This document shows positions 1 through 8,426 of a DNA stretch of 48,004 nt, one piece after another; within the stretch, counting starts at the first letter, position 1; every line of letters begins with the position of its first letter. A model generated the notes under the pieces. That model saw only the letters and a program-made list of their open reading frames with translations, did not search any database and was not told the DNA's origin. The stretch comes from JAFTYR01 sp964571375 (lineage in GTDB: Bacteria > Pseudomonadota > Gammaproteobacteria > Burkholderiales > Burkholderiaceae_F): NCBI GenBank assembly GCA_964571375.1, contig CAZNBL010000006.1, positions 1-48,004 on the forward strand. The letters run 5' to 3'. A program made the position numbers and the translations under genes.

Positions 1-280
1 TGTTTGCAAGGAACTGGTTACCGAGACCTTCACCCTTGCTTGCGCCGGCAACAAGACCTGCAATGTCAACGAATTCGACAGTGGCAGGAACTGTGCGTAC
101 GGGATGTACGATTTCAGCGAGCTGATCAATACGGGGATCAGGTACTTCCACGATACCGACGTTCGGTTCGATGGTGCAGAACGGATAGTTTTCAGCGGCA
201 ATACCTGCCTTGGTTAATGCATTGAAAAGCGTTGATTTGCCAACGTTCGGTAAGCCTACGATTCCACACTTAAGTCCCAT
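1..280 (-). CDS. ychF: Redox-regulated ATPase/GTPase YchF, N-terminal part
   Basis: This is the first 93 codons of an Obg-family P-loop NTPase; the rest runs off the left edge of the window. YchF is a ribosome-associated NTPase that in known members prefers ATP and is linked to translation and oxidative-stress control. The visible part has the Walker A/G1 motif GLPNVGKS near residues 9-16, the family-typical segment NYPFCTIEPN (31-40) and the G3 motif DIAGLV (72-77). The start is the ATG at 278-280, with an AGGA ribosome-binding site 8 bases upstream. The pth-ychF neighbourhood is typical of proteobacteria, here with a DUF523 gene between them. The G4 region that decides ATP versus GTP preference is outside the window. 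Confidence 0.95.
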   Translation of the reverse strand, partial: MGLKCGIVGLPNVGKSTLFNALTKAGIAAENYPFCTIEPNVGIVEVPDPRIDQLAEIVHPVRTVPATVEFVDIAGLVAGASKGEGLGNQFLAN

Positions 281-288
281 TTGATGTC

Positions 289-786
289 CTATTTGCAAAG
301 AGAAGCAATGTATTCCACGGCTTCTCTGATTTCTTTTTCATTAAAAACTTTAATACCGTGTTGCTTCAGAAGACGCACGGTCATGCCGTCACCCTGAATC
401 AATCGGCCGCTGAAACTTCCGTCGTATACAGCATCACGTCCGCAGGACGGGCTCTTAGATTTCAGTACAGCAATTTGAATACCGTTATTTTTGCAGATAT
501 CCAGGGCTTTTTGGGCACCGAGCTCAAAGTTCTCGGTAACATTTTTCCCATCTTTGCTGATAACGATAGTTTGATGATTCTTTTCCGCTTTTCTGATTTC
601 TGCCGGCGGTCTCGGACAAGGCAATCCGCCTTCCGACTCGGGGCAGACCGGATAGATTCTGCCGCAGACTGCGAGCAGTTCCTGAGGAAGTGCATCCGAG
701 CAGCAGCGACCGTCATACCTTACCGGGTTTCCGATAAGGCATGCACTGACTAAAAGTCCGGGCTTGCACTGCTTCTCGGTATGCAT
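289..786 (-). CDS. DUF523 / TudS-like thiouridine (thiouracil) desulfidase
   Basis: This is a 165-residue DUF523 protein. Characterised relatives (TudS) use a [4Fe-4S] cluster to remove sulfur from thiouracil or thiouridine. The fold-defining start LLVSACLIGNPVRYDG (11-26) is present. The candidate cluster cysteines are C16, the Cys of PVCPE and the Cys of KSPSCG. A longer reading exists, but the ATG at 784-786 puts this conserved start at the usual distance from the N-terminus and avoids overlap with pth, whose stop lies 4 bases upstream. The gene sits between pth and ychF on the same strand, so it is probably co-transcribed with them. The family call is firm; the precise substrate is inferred. 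Confidence 0.82.
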   Translation of the reverse strand: MHTEKQCKPGLLVSACLIGNPVRYDGRCCSDALPQELLAVCGRIYPVCPESEGGLPCPRPPAEIRKAEKNHQTIVISKDGKNVTENFELGAQKALDICKNNGIQIAVLKSKSPSCGRDAVYDGSFSGRLIQGDGMTVRLLKQHGIKVFNEKEIREAVEYIASLCK

Positions 787-790
787 GGCA

Positions 791-1399
791 TCACTGCTTT
801 TTAGGTTCATTCTGTGTGTTGATGAACAAAGTAGCGGCCTTGATGTCGCCGTTGACCAAGTCATCTACTGCAGGGACGACGTAATCAACATTGTCTTCGA
901 TTTTTCTCATGTCTTCGCTGCTCGGTTTGCCGAGAACGAAGTCGCTGACATCCATCGGAAGACCTAATGTTCTCGGATGACCGATACCGAAACGGATTCG
1001 GTAGTAGTCCTGTGTACCGAGACACTGGCTGATACTCTTAAGACCGTTGTGGCCACCGGTACCGCCGCCCTTTTTGAACTTACGGATACCGGGCATCAGG
1101 TCGAGTTCATCGTGAGCAACCACGATTTCTTCCGGCTTGATTTTGTAGAACTGAGCTACAGCAGCCACTGCCTGACCGGATCTGTTCATCAGAGTAGACG
1201 GTTTGAGGATCAGAACTTCCTGTCCGGCAGCACGGAATTTTGCAAGACTGCCAAAAAATTTCTTCTGTTCCTGGAAGAAAGCACCGTATTTACGAGCCAC
1301 AGCATCTGCAAACCAAAAGCCTGCATTGTGCCGTGTCTGCTCGTATTCACGTCCGATGTTTCCAAGCCCAACAATTAATTTAATGGGAGGATTTGCCAT
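791..1399 (-). CDS. pth: Peptidyl-tRNA hydrolase
   Basis: Pth releases peptides from prematurely dissociated peptidyl-tRNA and so recycles tRNA in the cytoplasm. The protein is 202 residues, a normal length. It carries the catalytic set at expected places: the H24 region (TRHNAGF), N72 in MNRSG, the H96-D97 pair in HDELD, and N118 in GGHNGLKS. It begins 3 bases after the stop of the DEAD-box helicase gene, so the two are probably translated from one message. In related bacteria pth directly follows rplY; here the helicase has come between them. Confidence 0.97.
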   Translation of the reverse strand: MANPPIKLIVGLGNIGREYEQTRHNAGFWFADAVARKYGAFFQEQKKFFGSLAKFRAAGQEVLILKPSTLMNRSGQAVAAVAQFYKIKPEEIVVAHDELDLMPGIRKFKKGGGTGGHNGLKSISQCLGTQDYYRIRFGIGHPRTLGLPMDVSDFVLGKPSSEDMRKIEDNVDYVVPAVDDLVNGDIKAATLFINTQNEPKKQ

Positions 1400-1402
1400 C
1401 TT

Positions 1403-3196
1403 TTAGTACGACTTTTTGAATGTGTTCTTCTTTGCGAAACCGCCGTTGCCATTGCCGTTCTTGCGGGGCTTCGGGAAAGAGATGTCACCCTTCTCGTTGC
1501 CTCGGTCGTATCTGACGACAACCTGCTTGCCCTTGATGTAGACATCCTTGAGAGCCTGGATGACATCAGAAGCAACTTCTGTGTCGACTTCAACGAGTGT
1601 GAAGCGGTCGGCAATATCAATAGCACCGATCTTCTTGGAAGAGATACCGACTTCGTTAGCGATTGCACCGACGATATCCTGCGGACGGATGCCGTTGGAA
1701 CGGCCGGAGCCGATAAACAGACGGGACATACCTTCGCTGGTACGGAAGGCGCTCTTATCTCTTCTCGGTCTGTCGGAACGATCGCCGCGATCACCGCGTT
1801 CGCCACGTTCTCCGCGATCGCCTCGGTCACCGCGGTCACCGCGATCACGGCGGGCACCGGCTTCCGGAATTACGATTTCGTCATGTTCGGAGATGTTGAT
1901 TTCGTTGGCGAGCTTGATAGCAGCGGCAGCAAGCTTCATCAGGTCGAACTGATCGGTCAGTTCTTCAACGACGGTGTAGTACTTATCGAGAGAGGCTTCT
2001 GTGTTCAGCAGTTCGACAAGATCCTTCTTAGTCAGATCAAGACGCTTTGCATGAACATCGGTTGCTGTCGGAACAGCAAGAACCGGAATTCTCTGCTTGA
2101 GTTCGCGCTCGATATTCTTGAGCAGGCGGGATTCACGCGGCTCGAGAATGGTGATGGCAGTACCCTCTCTGCCGGCACGGCCTGTTCTGCCGATACGGTG
2201 AACGTAAGTTTCGCAGGAGTAGGGGATACCGTAGTTGATGACGTGAGAGAGCTGTTCGATGTCGATACCGCGTGCAGCTACGTCAGTGGCAACAATGATA
2301 TCGGTGGAACCGGAGCGGGCACGCTTCATTACACGGTCACGCTGCTGCTGATCGAGACCGCCGTGCAGGGCTTCAACGCTGTAGCCGCGGCCGCGCAGAT
2401 TTTCGGTCAGTTCATCAACTTCGGTTCTTGTGCGGGTAAAGACGATAGCAAGCGTCGGGCTTTCAATGTCGAGGACGCGGCCGAGAGCTGCGGCACGATA
2501 GTTTTTGCCGACGATGTAAGCGGACTGCTTAACACGCGGCTTTTCACCCTTTTCGTGTGTTTCTCTCGGGATTTCAATCTTTTCCGGGTGATTCAGGCGA
2601 CGTTCAGCCATGTGCAGGATGCGGTCGGGCATCGTTGCGGAGAACAGCGCATTCTGGCGGTCGATCGGGAGCTGATCGAAAATAGCTTCGAGTTCGTCAG
2701 CAAAGCCCATATCGAGCATTTCATCGGCTTCGTCGAGAACGACGGCCTTGATATTGGAAAGGTCGAGGGTTTCGCGCTTGATGTGGTCAATAGCACGGCC
2801 CGGTGTTGCGACGATGATATGAACACCGCGCTTTAATCCGCGGATCTGGCGGGAATAGTCCTGGCCGCCGTAAATCGGCAGAACGGAAACGCCGGAGCTG
2901 TGGCCGTAGCTGTTGATGGATTCGGAAACCTGAATACAGAGTTCGCGTGTCGGAGTCAGGATCAGGACAAGCGGTTTGCCCGGAGCGGCATCCAGACAGT
3001 AACGCTGGATAAGCGGCAGGGAAAACGCAGCTGTTTTACCGGTACCGGTAGCAGCCTGACCTAAGACGTCTTTACCTTCGATCAAAGCCGGGATTGCGGC
3101 TGTTTGAATCGGAGTGGGCTCTTCAAAACCTATCTTTGCTAAAGTTTCGGAAAGATTTGCGGACAGGCCAAGTTGTTCAAAAGGATTTTGCGACAT
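1403..3196 (-). CDS. deaD: DEAD-box ATP-dependent RNA helicase (DeaD/CsdA-like)
   Basis: This is a 597-residue superfamily 2 RNA helicase, likely active in ribosome assembly or RNA turnover. The Q-motif region is near residues 5-32, Walker A (AATGTGKT) at 48-55, PTRELC at 82-87, DEAD at 155-158, SAT at 186-188 and HRIGRTGR at 333-340. After the core come a basic/acidic linker of RGD/RGE triplets (about 449-476), a DbpA-type RNA-binding domain (about 488-563) and a Gly/Asn/Lys-rich tail. The RNA-binding domain places it with DeaD/CsdA/DbpA rather than RhlE. It lies between rplY and pth, an unusual place. The symbol reflects domain architecture; DbpA-like specificity is not excluded. Confidence 0.93.
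   Translation of the reverse strand: MSQNPFEQLGLSANLSETLAKIGFEEPTPIQTAAIPALIEGKDVLGQAATGTGKTAAFSLPLIQRYCLDAAPGKPLVLILTPTRELCIQVSESINSYGHSSGVSVLPIYGGQDYSRQIRGLKRGVHIIVATPGRAIDHIKRETLDLSNIKAVVLDEADEMLDMGFADELEAIFDQLPIDRQNALFSATMPDRILHMAERRLNHPEKIEIPRETHEKGEKPRVKQSAYIVGKNYRAAALGRVLDIESPTLAIVFTRTRTEVDELTENLRGRGYSVEALHGGLDQQQRDRVMKRARSGSTDIIVATDVAARGIDIEQLSHVINYGIPYSCETYVHRIGRTGRAGREGTAITILEPRESRLLKNIERELKQRIPVLAVPTATDVHAKRLDLTKKDLVELLNTEASLDKYYTVVEELTDQFDLMKLAAAAIKLANEINISEHDEIVIPEAGARRDRGDRGDRGDRGERGERGDRGDRSDRPRRDKSAFRTSEGMSRLFIGSGRSNGIRPQDIVGAIANEVGISSKKIGAIDIADRFTLVEVDTEVASDVIQALKDVYIKGKQVVVRYDRGNEKGDISFPKPRKNGNGNGGFAKKNTFKKSY
1769..1852 (-). repeat. 9-nt tandem repeat encoding RGD/RGE triplets in the helicase linker
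   Basis: Codons 449-476 of the helicase consist of about eight imperfect repeats of Arg-Gly-Asp/Glu (one Arg-Ser-Asp). At DNA level this is a 9-base period of CGNGGNGAN type on the coding strand. The copies differ mainly at third positions. The tract links the helicase core to the C-terminal RNA-binding domain. Confidence 0.85.
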
Positions 3197-3254
3197 AGAT
3201 TCTCACCTAAATTTAGCGCAATAGGAAAAATTTGAGTCCTATTATCGAACAAAT

Positions 3255-3282
3255 GCCCCGCAACCGCTAAGAGTTACGGGGC
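3255..3282 (-). terminator. Stem-loop between rplY and the helicase gene
   Basis: GCCCCG (3255-3260) pairs with CGGGGC (3277-3282), extended by a 3-bp inner stem. The best T-run lies on the plus-strand side (3286-3292). For the minus-strand rplY transcript the tail is only moderately U-rich (ATTTGTT). It may be a weak terminator or a processing site after rplY. Confidence 0.5.
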
Positions 3283-3315
3283 TTATTTTTTTCAGTAAAT
3301 CTGAATAATCAGATA

Positions 3316-3927
3316 TTACTCAGCAGCGGCTTCAGTACCTTCTGCTGCTTCAGCTGTTTCGCCTTCTTCAGCAACGACAACTGCGGAAGCAACTGTCGGA
3401 TCTTCACCCGGCTTGCAAACAACGGTCACGCCTTCCGGCAGAACGAGGTTGGAAACGTGGATCGGTTCAGCAGATGTGAGACCGGAAAGGTCAACAGAGA
3501 TGAACTCAGGAAGCTGTGCCGGGAGGCAGGAAACTTCGAGTTCTGTAACAGCGTGGTTGACATTGCACTTTTCAGTGAAGACAGCCGGAGAGGTTTCTTC
3601 GCCGTGGAAGTGGAGCGGTACACGCATGCGGATCGGTTCGTCGGCAGCGATTCTCTGGAAGTCGATATGGAGAACCTGCGGCTTGTACGGGTGCATCTGG
3701 AAGGAACGCAGAAGAACCTTTTCTGCAGTACCGTCGAGTTCCATGTCGAGGATGGAAGCGTGGAACTTTTCCTTACGCAGAGCGTGGAAGATAAAGTTGT
3801 GATCGATTTCGATCGGAGTAGCGGCTACCTTGCCACCGTAAACGATGCCGGGGACCTTGTTAGCACGACGAAGGCGGCGGCTCGCACCAGTACCTTGCGT
3901 CTGGCGTGTATTAGCAACGAATTTCAT
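3316..3927 (-). CDS. rplY: 50S ribosomal protein L25/general stress protein Ctc
   Basis: L25 binds 5S rRNA in the large ribosomal subunit. At 203 residues this is the long Ctc form: an N-terminal L25 domain (roughly 1-95, including ANKVPGIVYGG), a C-terminal beta domain, and an acidic Ala/Glu-rich tail. The ATG at 3925-3927 is chosen because GGAG (3937-3940 complement) lies at a suitable distance. The in-frame ATG at 3942 overlaps that ribosome-binding site. It follows prs as in most betaproteobacteria, but a strong terminator hairpin sits directly upstream (see 3941-3971). Confidence 0.95.
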   Translation of the reverse strand: MKFVANTRQTQGTGASRRLRRANKVPGIVYGGKVAATPIEIDHNFIFHALRKEKFHASILDMELDGTAEKVLLRSFQMHPYKPQVLHIDFQRIAADEPIRMRVPLHFHGEETSPAVFTEKCNVNHAVTELEVSCLPAQLPEFISVDLSGLTSAEPIHVSNLVLPEGVTVVCKPGEDPTVASAVVVAEEGETAEAAEGTEAAAE

Positions 3928-3940
3928 TAAAAAAAACTCC

Positions 3941-3971
3941 AAAAATAGAGCTAGCCGCGACCAGCTAGCTC
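3941..3971 (-). terminator. Intrinsic terminator or attenuator between prs and rplY
   Basis: On the minus strand GAGCTAGC (3971-3964) pairs perfectly with GCTAGCTC (3955-3948) around an 8-base loop and is followed by TATTTTT (3947-3941). This is a textbook rho-independent terminator. Its U-tract runs directly into the GGAG ribosome-binding site of rplY, so it can end the prs message or gate read-through into rplY. Confidence 0.85.
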
Positions 3972-3978
3972 AGGGGGA

Positions 3979-4938
3979 TTATTCGGCAAACAAACTGCTT
4001 ACCGAGGATTCACAAGCAATGCGGGAGATCGTTTCGCCGAGAAGCGCAGAGCAAGTCAGCTGACGAATCTTGGAGCACTGCTTAGCTTCCGGACTCAGCG
4101 GAATCGTATCAGTTACGACCACTTCATCCAGAGCAGAATTCTTAATACGCTCTACAGCAGGACCGGAGAAGACCGGGTGAGATGCGTAGGCGAGTACTCT
4201 CTTGGCACCGCGCTCCTTAAGAGCGTCTGCAGCGTGGCAGAGTGTGCCGGCTGTATCGACGATGTCGTCAACGATAACGCAGGTTCTGCCCTGGATATCG
4301 CCGATGATGTTCATCACTTCGGATACGTTAGCGCGGGGACGACGCTTATCGATGATAGCGAGGTCGGCTTCCATGCGTGTAGCAACAGCACGGGCGCGGA
4401 CAACACCGCCGACGTCCGGAGAAACAATCACGAGATCCGGATAGTTGTGCTTCCAGAGATCGCCGAGAAGGATCGGGCTGGCGTTGATGTTGTCAACAGG
4501 AACGTCGAAGAAGCCCTGAATCTGGTCTGCGTGCAGGTCCATTGTCAGAACGCGGTCGATACCGGCAGCCTGAAGCATGTTGGCAACAACCTTGGCGCTG
4601 ATAGCAACGCGGGAGGAACGCGGACGGCGGTCCTGACGTGCATAGCCGTAGTACGGAATGACAGCAGTAATACGTGCTGCAGAAGCGCGTCTTAAAGCAT
4701 CAACCATAATGACCAGCTCCATCAAATTGTCATTTGTCGGAGCGCATGTCGGCTGAACAATGAAAACGTCGCGACCACGAACATTCTCATTGAGTTCGAC
4801 CATCACTTCGCCGTCGGAGAAACGGTTAACGGTGGCGCGACCAAGAGGAATATTCAGATGTTCAGCGACTGCTTTAGCCAGTAACGGATTGGCGTTGCCT
4901 GAAAAGACCATCAGGCTATCTGGAACCATTTGGACCAT
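3979..4938 (-). CDS. prs: Ribose-phosphate pyrophosphokinase (PRPP synthetase)
   Basis: Prs makes 5-phosphoribosyl 1-diphosphate from ribose 5-phosphate and ATP for nucleotide, histidine, tryptophan and NAD synthesis. The protein is 319 residues, a full class I enzyme. Visible motifs include the RFSDGE region (39-44), the ATP-binding stretch YARQDRRPRSSR (99-110), DLHADQIQGFF around H136, and the PRPP-binding loop VDDIVDTAGT (223-232). An alternative start three codons in (ATG at 4927-4929) is possible. The gene sits downstream of tRNAGln and ispE, a conserved proteobacterial arrangement. Confidence 0.97.
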   Translation of the reverse strand: MVQMVPDSLMVFSGNANPLLAKAVAEHLNIPLGRATVNRFSDGEVMVELNENVRGRDVFIVQPTCAPTNDNLMELVIMVDALRRASAARITAVIPYYGYARQDRRPRSSRVAISAKVVANMLQAAGIDRVLTMDLHADQIQGFFDVPVDNINASPILLGDLWKHNYPDLVIVSPDVGGVVRARAVATRMEADLAIIDKRRPRANVSEVMNIIGDIQGRTCVIVDDIVDTAGTLCHAADALKERGAKRVLAYASHPVFSGPAVERIKNSALDEVVVTDTIPLSPEAKQCSKIRQLTCSALLGETISRIACESSVSSLFAE

Positions 4939-5001
4939 GATATTGCTTACTCAACAATGTACTTCTTCGGATAAAAAACGAAGTGAAGGACACCTCGCGT
5001 C

Positions 5002-5078
5002 TGGCAGGGGAGGAAGGACTCGAACCTTCGAGTGCCGGGATCAAAACCCGGTGCCTTAACCAACTTGGCGACTCCCCT
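5002..5078 (-). tRNA. tRNA-Gln (anticodon UUG)
   Basis: This is a 77-nt cloverleaf on the minus strand. The acceptor stem AGGGGAG/CTCCCCT is perfect, and a D-arm GCCAAGTTGGTTAAGGC is present. The anticodon stem is CCGGG/CCCGG around the loop TTTTGAT (anticodon TTG), and the T-arm is GAAGG-TTCGAGT-CCTTC. The discriminator is G and CCA is encoded. It lies between ispE and prs and is probably co-transcribed and processed from that message. Confidence 0.97.
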
Positions 5079-5100
5079 GTAATACTGCAACTGACAGATC

Positions 5101-5952
5101 TTACAGCCAATCTGCCAGAGGGTGTTTCTGCAGAGAGGATACATGCCAGTGTCTTACCGACGGAGGCAATGAACTCCAATCTGTCTTACGTGTGTCGGAT
5201 TTTACAGCGTAAAACGCTGCTGCGCCCGACCCGGTCATACGAACCTTTCCCGAAAGCAAGGGAATTAAGAACATTTTATCAACATCCGCGCTGAGAAGCC
5301 TAGCGACCGATTCTAGGTCATTGTTTCCCCAGGGATTAATGTCGAATGTCTTTAAGCAATCAGAGAAGTCCAACATTCTGCAACGTTTAGTCGGTTTTGT
5401 CAAATTAAGGGTGCGGAAAACGTCGGCAGTGGAGAGCTTTGCTTCGGGTAAGAAAATTTCGTAATCAAAGGCGGGGGTATCCATCGGTGTGATGATCTCT
5501 CCGATGCCTTCTACGAAGGCGTTTGTGCCGTGGATGAAGAACGGAACATCGGCTCCGAGGGATACGGCAAGTTCTGCTAATTTCTGCTTCGGAATGTTCA
5601 GATTCCAAAGTTTGTTCAAGCCGATCAGGACGGTTGCTGCATCCGAGGATCCTCCGCCCATACCAGCACCGTTCGGAATACGTTTTCTTACCGTGATACG
5701 TACGCCTTTTTCCGGACAGAATTGTTGAAGGGTACGTGCGGCGCGGACGCAGAGATCTTTTTCCACCGGCCAGTCGATGTCACCGTCGCGTTCGATTTTT
5801 CCGTCGGACAGTTCGATCAGGTCGATGTCGTCGCAGAGGTCGACAAGCTGAAAGACGGACTGCAGCAGGTGCATACCGTCATCGCGCTTGCCGACAATGT
5901 GAAGGAATAAGTTCAGCTTGGCGGGAGCGGGAAGATTGAGAAAATTTTTCAT
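5101..5952 (-). CDS. ispE: 4-diphosphocytidyl-2-C-methyl-D-erythritol kinase
   Basis: IspE phosphorylates CDP-methylerythritol in the MEP route to isoprenoid precursors. It is a GHMP-family kinase of 283 residues. The N-terminal PAPAKLNLFLHI (8-19) contains the expected Lys12. The ATP-binding glycine motif PNGAGMGGGSSDAA lies at 93-106, and the likely catalytic Asp (D135) is in SLGADVPFF. The C-terminal glycine motif MTGSGAAAF is also present. It follows lolB by 52 bases and precedes tRNAGln and prs, the usual order. Confidence 0.96.
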   Translation of the reverse strand: MKNFLNLPAPAKLNLFLHIVGKRDDGMHLLQSVFQLVDLCDDIDLIELSDGKIERDGDIDWPVEKDLCVRAARTLQQFCPEKGVRITVRKRIPNGAGMGGGSSDAATVLIGLNKLWNLNIPKQKLAELAVSLGADVPFFIHGTNAFVEGIGEIITPMDTPAFDYEIFLPEAKLSTADVFRTLNLTKPTKRCRMLDFSDCLKTFDINPWGNNDLESVARLLSADVDKMFLIPLLSGKVRMTGSGAAAFYAVKSDTRKTDWSSLPPSVRHWHVSSLQKHPLADWL

Positions 5953-6004
5953 AGTTATACGTCAGGAATCCGGCAAGTTTATGTGCAGGATTCACTTCAA
6001 ATAT

Positions 6005-6598
6005 TTACAACTTTGCCGAACGGATCAGCAGAATCAGTTTGACTGACAGGTCGGAAGTCGGTTCTGCATTTCGAATTTCGATTTTTACCGGTCGTTCGCT
6101 GTTTTTGAAAACTGAGACGAGCCATCCTCCCTGAGAGAACTTTTCAAGGTTATCGCTTCTCTCAATCATACGGAAGTCTTTGCCCGGAATCGGACGGCCG
6201 TTGAGCCATTCGGAAAGCTCGCGTACCGGAATCGGAAAACCGACGGTTTTGACCATCAGTTCCTCGACATTGTCTGCAGTGACTGTCGGTTCGTCGGCTC
6301 GCTTGAGGCGTGCAATCCTGTTGTCCTCGTAAATTTCGGCAACAGCGATGCCGAGAGGTCCGTACAGAGACAGTTCCGAGGCATTTTTACTGACGGAGAA
6401 TTTGAAATTCCCGCTGTTGCGGTCAGCCTGACCGTAAACCTCGGTCTGAAGCGAGAACCGACCGGCCCAATTCTGCTCATACTCCTGCTGCGGCATAAGC
6501 GCGCATGAACTCAGAAGCAAAACCACGGTCGCAGCCGCAGCGGCACGAAAGACGGCCTGGGCATTTGTGCAGAGGAAACGTAAAAGAGTTATGAGCAT
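6005..6598 (-). CDS. lolB: Outer-membrane lipoprotein insertion protein LolB
   Basis: LolB receives lipoproteins from LolA and inserts them in the outer membrane. The 197-residue protein has a lipoprotein signal sequence ending in the lipobox LLSSC, with the lipidated Cys at 32. A LolB-type beta domain follows (EQNWAGRFSLQTEV and after). Its ATG shares one base with the TGA of the upstream TPR gene (TGATG), which implies translational coupling. Position before ispE supports the call, since LolB sequences are weakly conserved. Confidence 0.85.
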   Translation of the reverse strand: MLITLLRFLCTNAQAVFRAAAAATVVLLLSSCALMPQQEYEQNWAGRFSLQTEVYGQADRNSGNFKFSVSKNASELSLYGPLGIAVAEIYEDNRIARLKRADEPTVTADNVEELMVKTVGFPIPVRELSEWLNGRPIPGKDFRMIERSDNLEKFSQGGWLVSVFKNSERPVKIEIRNAEPTSDLSVKLILLIRSAKL

Positions 6599-8337
6599 CA
6601 GCGCAGTGCCTCAATTTCTTTTTTCAGTTCGGACAGACTGTGTGAATTCGGCCAAACCTCGAGAGCATCATGAATGATTTTCAGAGCTTCTTCCGACTGT
6701 CCCGATCTCCATTTCACTTCTGCAAGATGCGCAACAACCTCTTCTTCGTAAGCATAGTCGAGCGCTTCGCTGAGGTAGTTTTCAGCTTCTTTGAGGTTTC
6801 CTTGCTTGAAAGCGAGCCATCCCATGGAATCGAGAATGTAGGCGTTTTTCGGATCTAGTTCGAAAGCGCGTCGGATGTTTTTTGCAGCTTCTTCAATCTC
6901 ATCGGTATGGATCAGCAGACAGTAACCGTATGAGTTGTATGCATTGGAAAATTTCGGATCGATCCGAAGCGATTCTTTGAAGTATTTACGCATGAGATCG
7001 ATATCACCGACCGCTTCTGCTTTGAGCGCAGCTGTGTAGTAAAGATCCCGGGAATCCGGATGCTGTTTGATCGCTTCTTTTAAAAACTCCAGTGCGGCTA
7101 CATCCCCTTTGAGCTCGCTCAGAAGCCGTGTTTTGGTCAGAATAAATTCCTCACGGCGTTCCGGATTGCCAGTACGGATAGAGTTCAGATAGAAGAGAGC
7201 TTTGTCTGCGTCGCCTTCCTTCGTATAGATCGATGTCATCTGGAGAGCGGCGGCGTCTGTGTAATCGGGGTCGCCGATACGGCCGGCATAAGAAAGAGCT
7301 TCGGCAAAGTCACCTTTGTCGAGTGCGATGTCGCTCAGGATAAGGCAACTTTTAGAGACATCGGCAGACTCATCCGGGTTGTATTCTGCGTTCTGAACGT
7401 ATTTTTTTAGCAAAGAAGCGGCTGCAGCTGTATTTTGGTTCTGCAACAGGTGCAGTGCAACGGCAATCGTAAAAGGACCGTCCGTTGTGTTTCGGTTGGC
7501 AAGGCGGATAAGTTTGTCCTGCTTCTTGTTGGCAACAAGAAGCTGAGCATATGCTTCTTTAACTTTCTGATCTTTCGGGTGACGTTCAAGAAACGATTCG
7601 AGGAGCGGCTCAGGTTTTTTGGGATCGGTCTTCAAAAGCGCGGCTGCCAGCAGAATAACCGAGTCTGTACTCGGGCGTAGGTTATATGCGGTACGCGCAT
7701 CGCGGACGGCAGCAACGTTTTCTCCGCACATCAGTTCGAGACGAGCCAAGCCCTGACGGGTTTCCGGCAGGTTCTTATAGCGAAGAGCAATTTTTCGGAA
7801 AAATTCGAGTGCTTTTTTCTTATCTTTGCTCTGAAGCAGAAGGTTTTGAATTGAGTCGATCTTTTCTGCACGATTTTTAGTCTGTGCAAGGAATGAGTCG
7901 GCAAGCGGATGCACTTTAGGGTACTCGCCGAGATAGATACCGAGATGAACCATCAGCTCCTGAGCATCTTCGTTTCCGGGAGCGAGCTTAAGCCAAAGCT
8001 CGGCAGCTCTTTGCAACTCCTTGGGGTCGTTAGCGGCCTTGGCAATCTGAGCGGCTCGTTCTGCGAGTCTCGGATCGTTCGTGGATTCCGCCATATTCAT
8101 GTACGTTTTATACGCAGCTCCGAGTTCATTTCGGTGCAGAGCAACTTCCGAAGCAATGAGCTGGAAGAGCAGCTTGTTAGTCAGAGAAGCTTCGGGCAGT
8201 TTATCTGCTTCAAACTTGTGCGGAGCAACAGCCGGGAAGTCGGATGCTGCCGATGCATTGCCGGCCAATCCCAAACACAGTGCTGCAAGCGCAAAGCCTC
8301 GGACTAATTTTTTGTGCAAAACGAATTTTTCAGACAT
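6598..8337 (-). CDS. Periplasmic tetratricopeptide-repeat protein
   Basis: This is a secreted protein of about 579 residues, almost entirely helical repeats. A signal peptide with hydrophobic core GFALAALCLGLAGNASA precedes ASDF, with likely cleavage after ASA. Many TPR-like units follow, clearest in the C-terminal third (DRDLYYTAALKAEAVGD, FSNAYNSYGYCLLIH, AYILDSMGWLAFKQGN). TPR proteins scaffold protein contacts, and homologues stand upstream of lolB-ispE in other Burkholderiales. The ATG at 8335-8337 is preferred over a GTG three codons upstream. The exact role is unknown; a link to envelope biogenesis is inferred from coupling to lolB. Confidence 0.85.
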   Translation of the reverse strand: MSEKFVLHKKLVRGFALAALCLGLAGNASAASDFPAVAPHKFEADKLPEASLTNKLLFQLIASEVALHRNELGAAYKTYMNMAESTNDPRLAERAAQIAKAANDPKELQRAAELWLKLAPGNEDAQELMVHLGIYLGEYPKVHPLADSFLAQTKNRAEKIDSIQNLLLQSKDKKKALEFFRKIALRYKNLPETRQGLARLELMCGENVAAVRDARTAYNLRPSTDSVILLAAALLKTDPKKPEPLLESFLERHPKDQKVKEAYAQLLVANKKQDKLIRLANRNTTDGPFTIAVALHLLQNQNTAAAASLLKKYVQNAEYNPDESADVSKSCLILSDIALDKGDFAEALSYAGRIGDPDYTDAAALQMTSIYTKEGDADKALFYLNSIRTGNPERREEFILTKTRLLSELKGDVAALEFLKEAIKQHPDSRDLYYTAALKAEAVGDIDLMRKYFKESLRIDPKFSNAYNSYGYCLLIHTDEIEEAAKNIRRAFELDPKNAYILDSMGWLAFKQGNLKEAENYLSEALDYAYEEEVVAHLAEVKWRSGQSEEALKIIHDALEVWPNSHSLSELKKEIEALR

Positions 8338-8426
8338 GGAACTCACGCGGGCTTTTTTCTTTCAAGTTTAACCGAACGGCTATTAAGAAATGCCTCTCTA
8401 TGCCGTATATAGGCACTGATAAACCG

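Noticed and set aside
1769..1852. CRISPR-like short repeat array
   Set aside because: The 9-base period is coding (RGD/RGE) without unique spacers.
1883..2836. 317-codon plus-strand frame inside the helicase gene
   Set aside because: It is the antisense shadow of conserved helicase motifs; no ribosome-binding site or domain.
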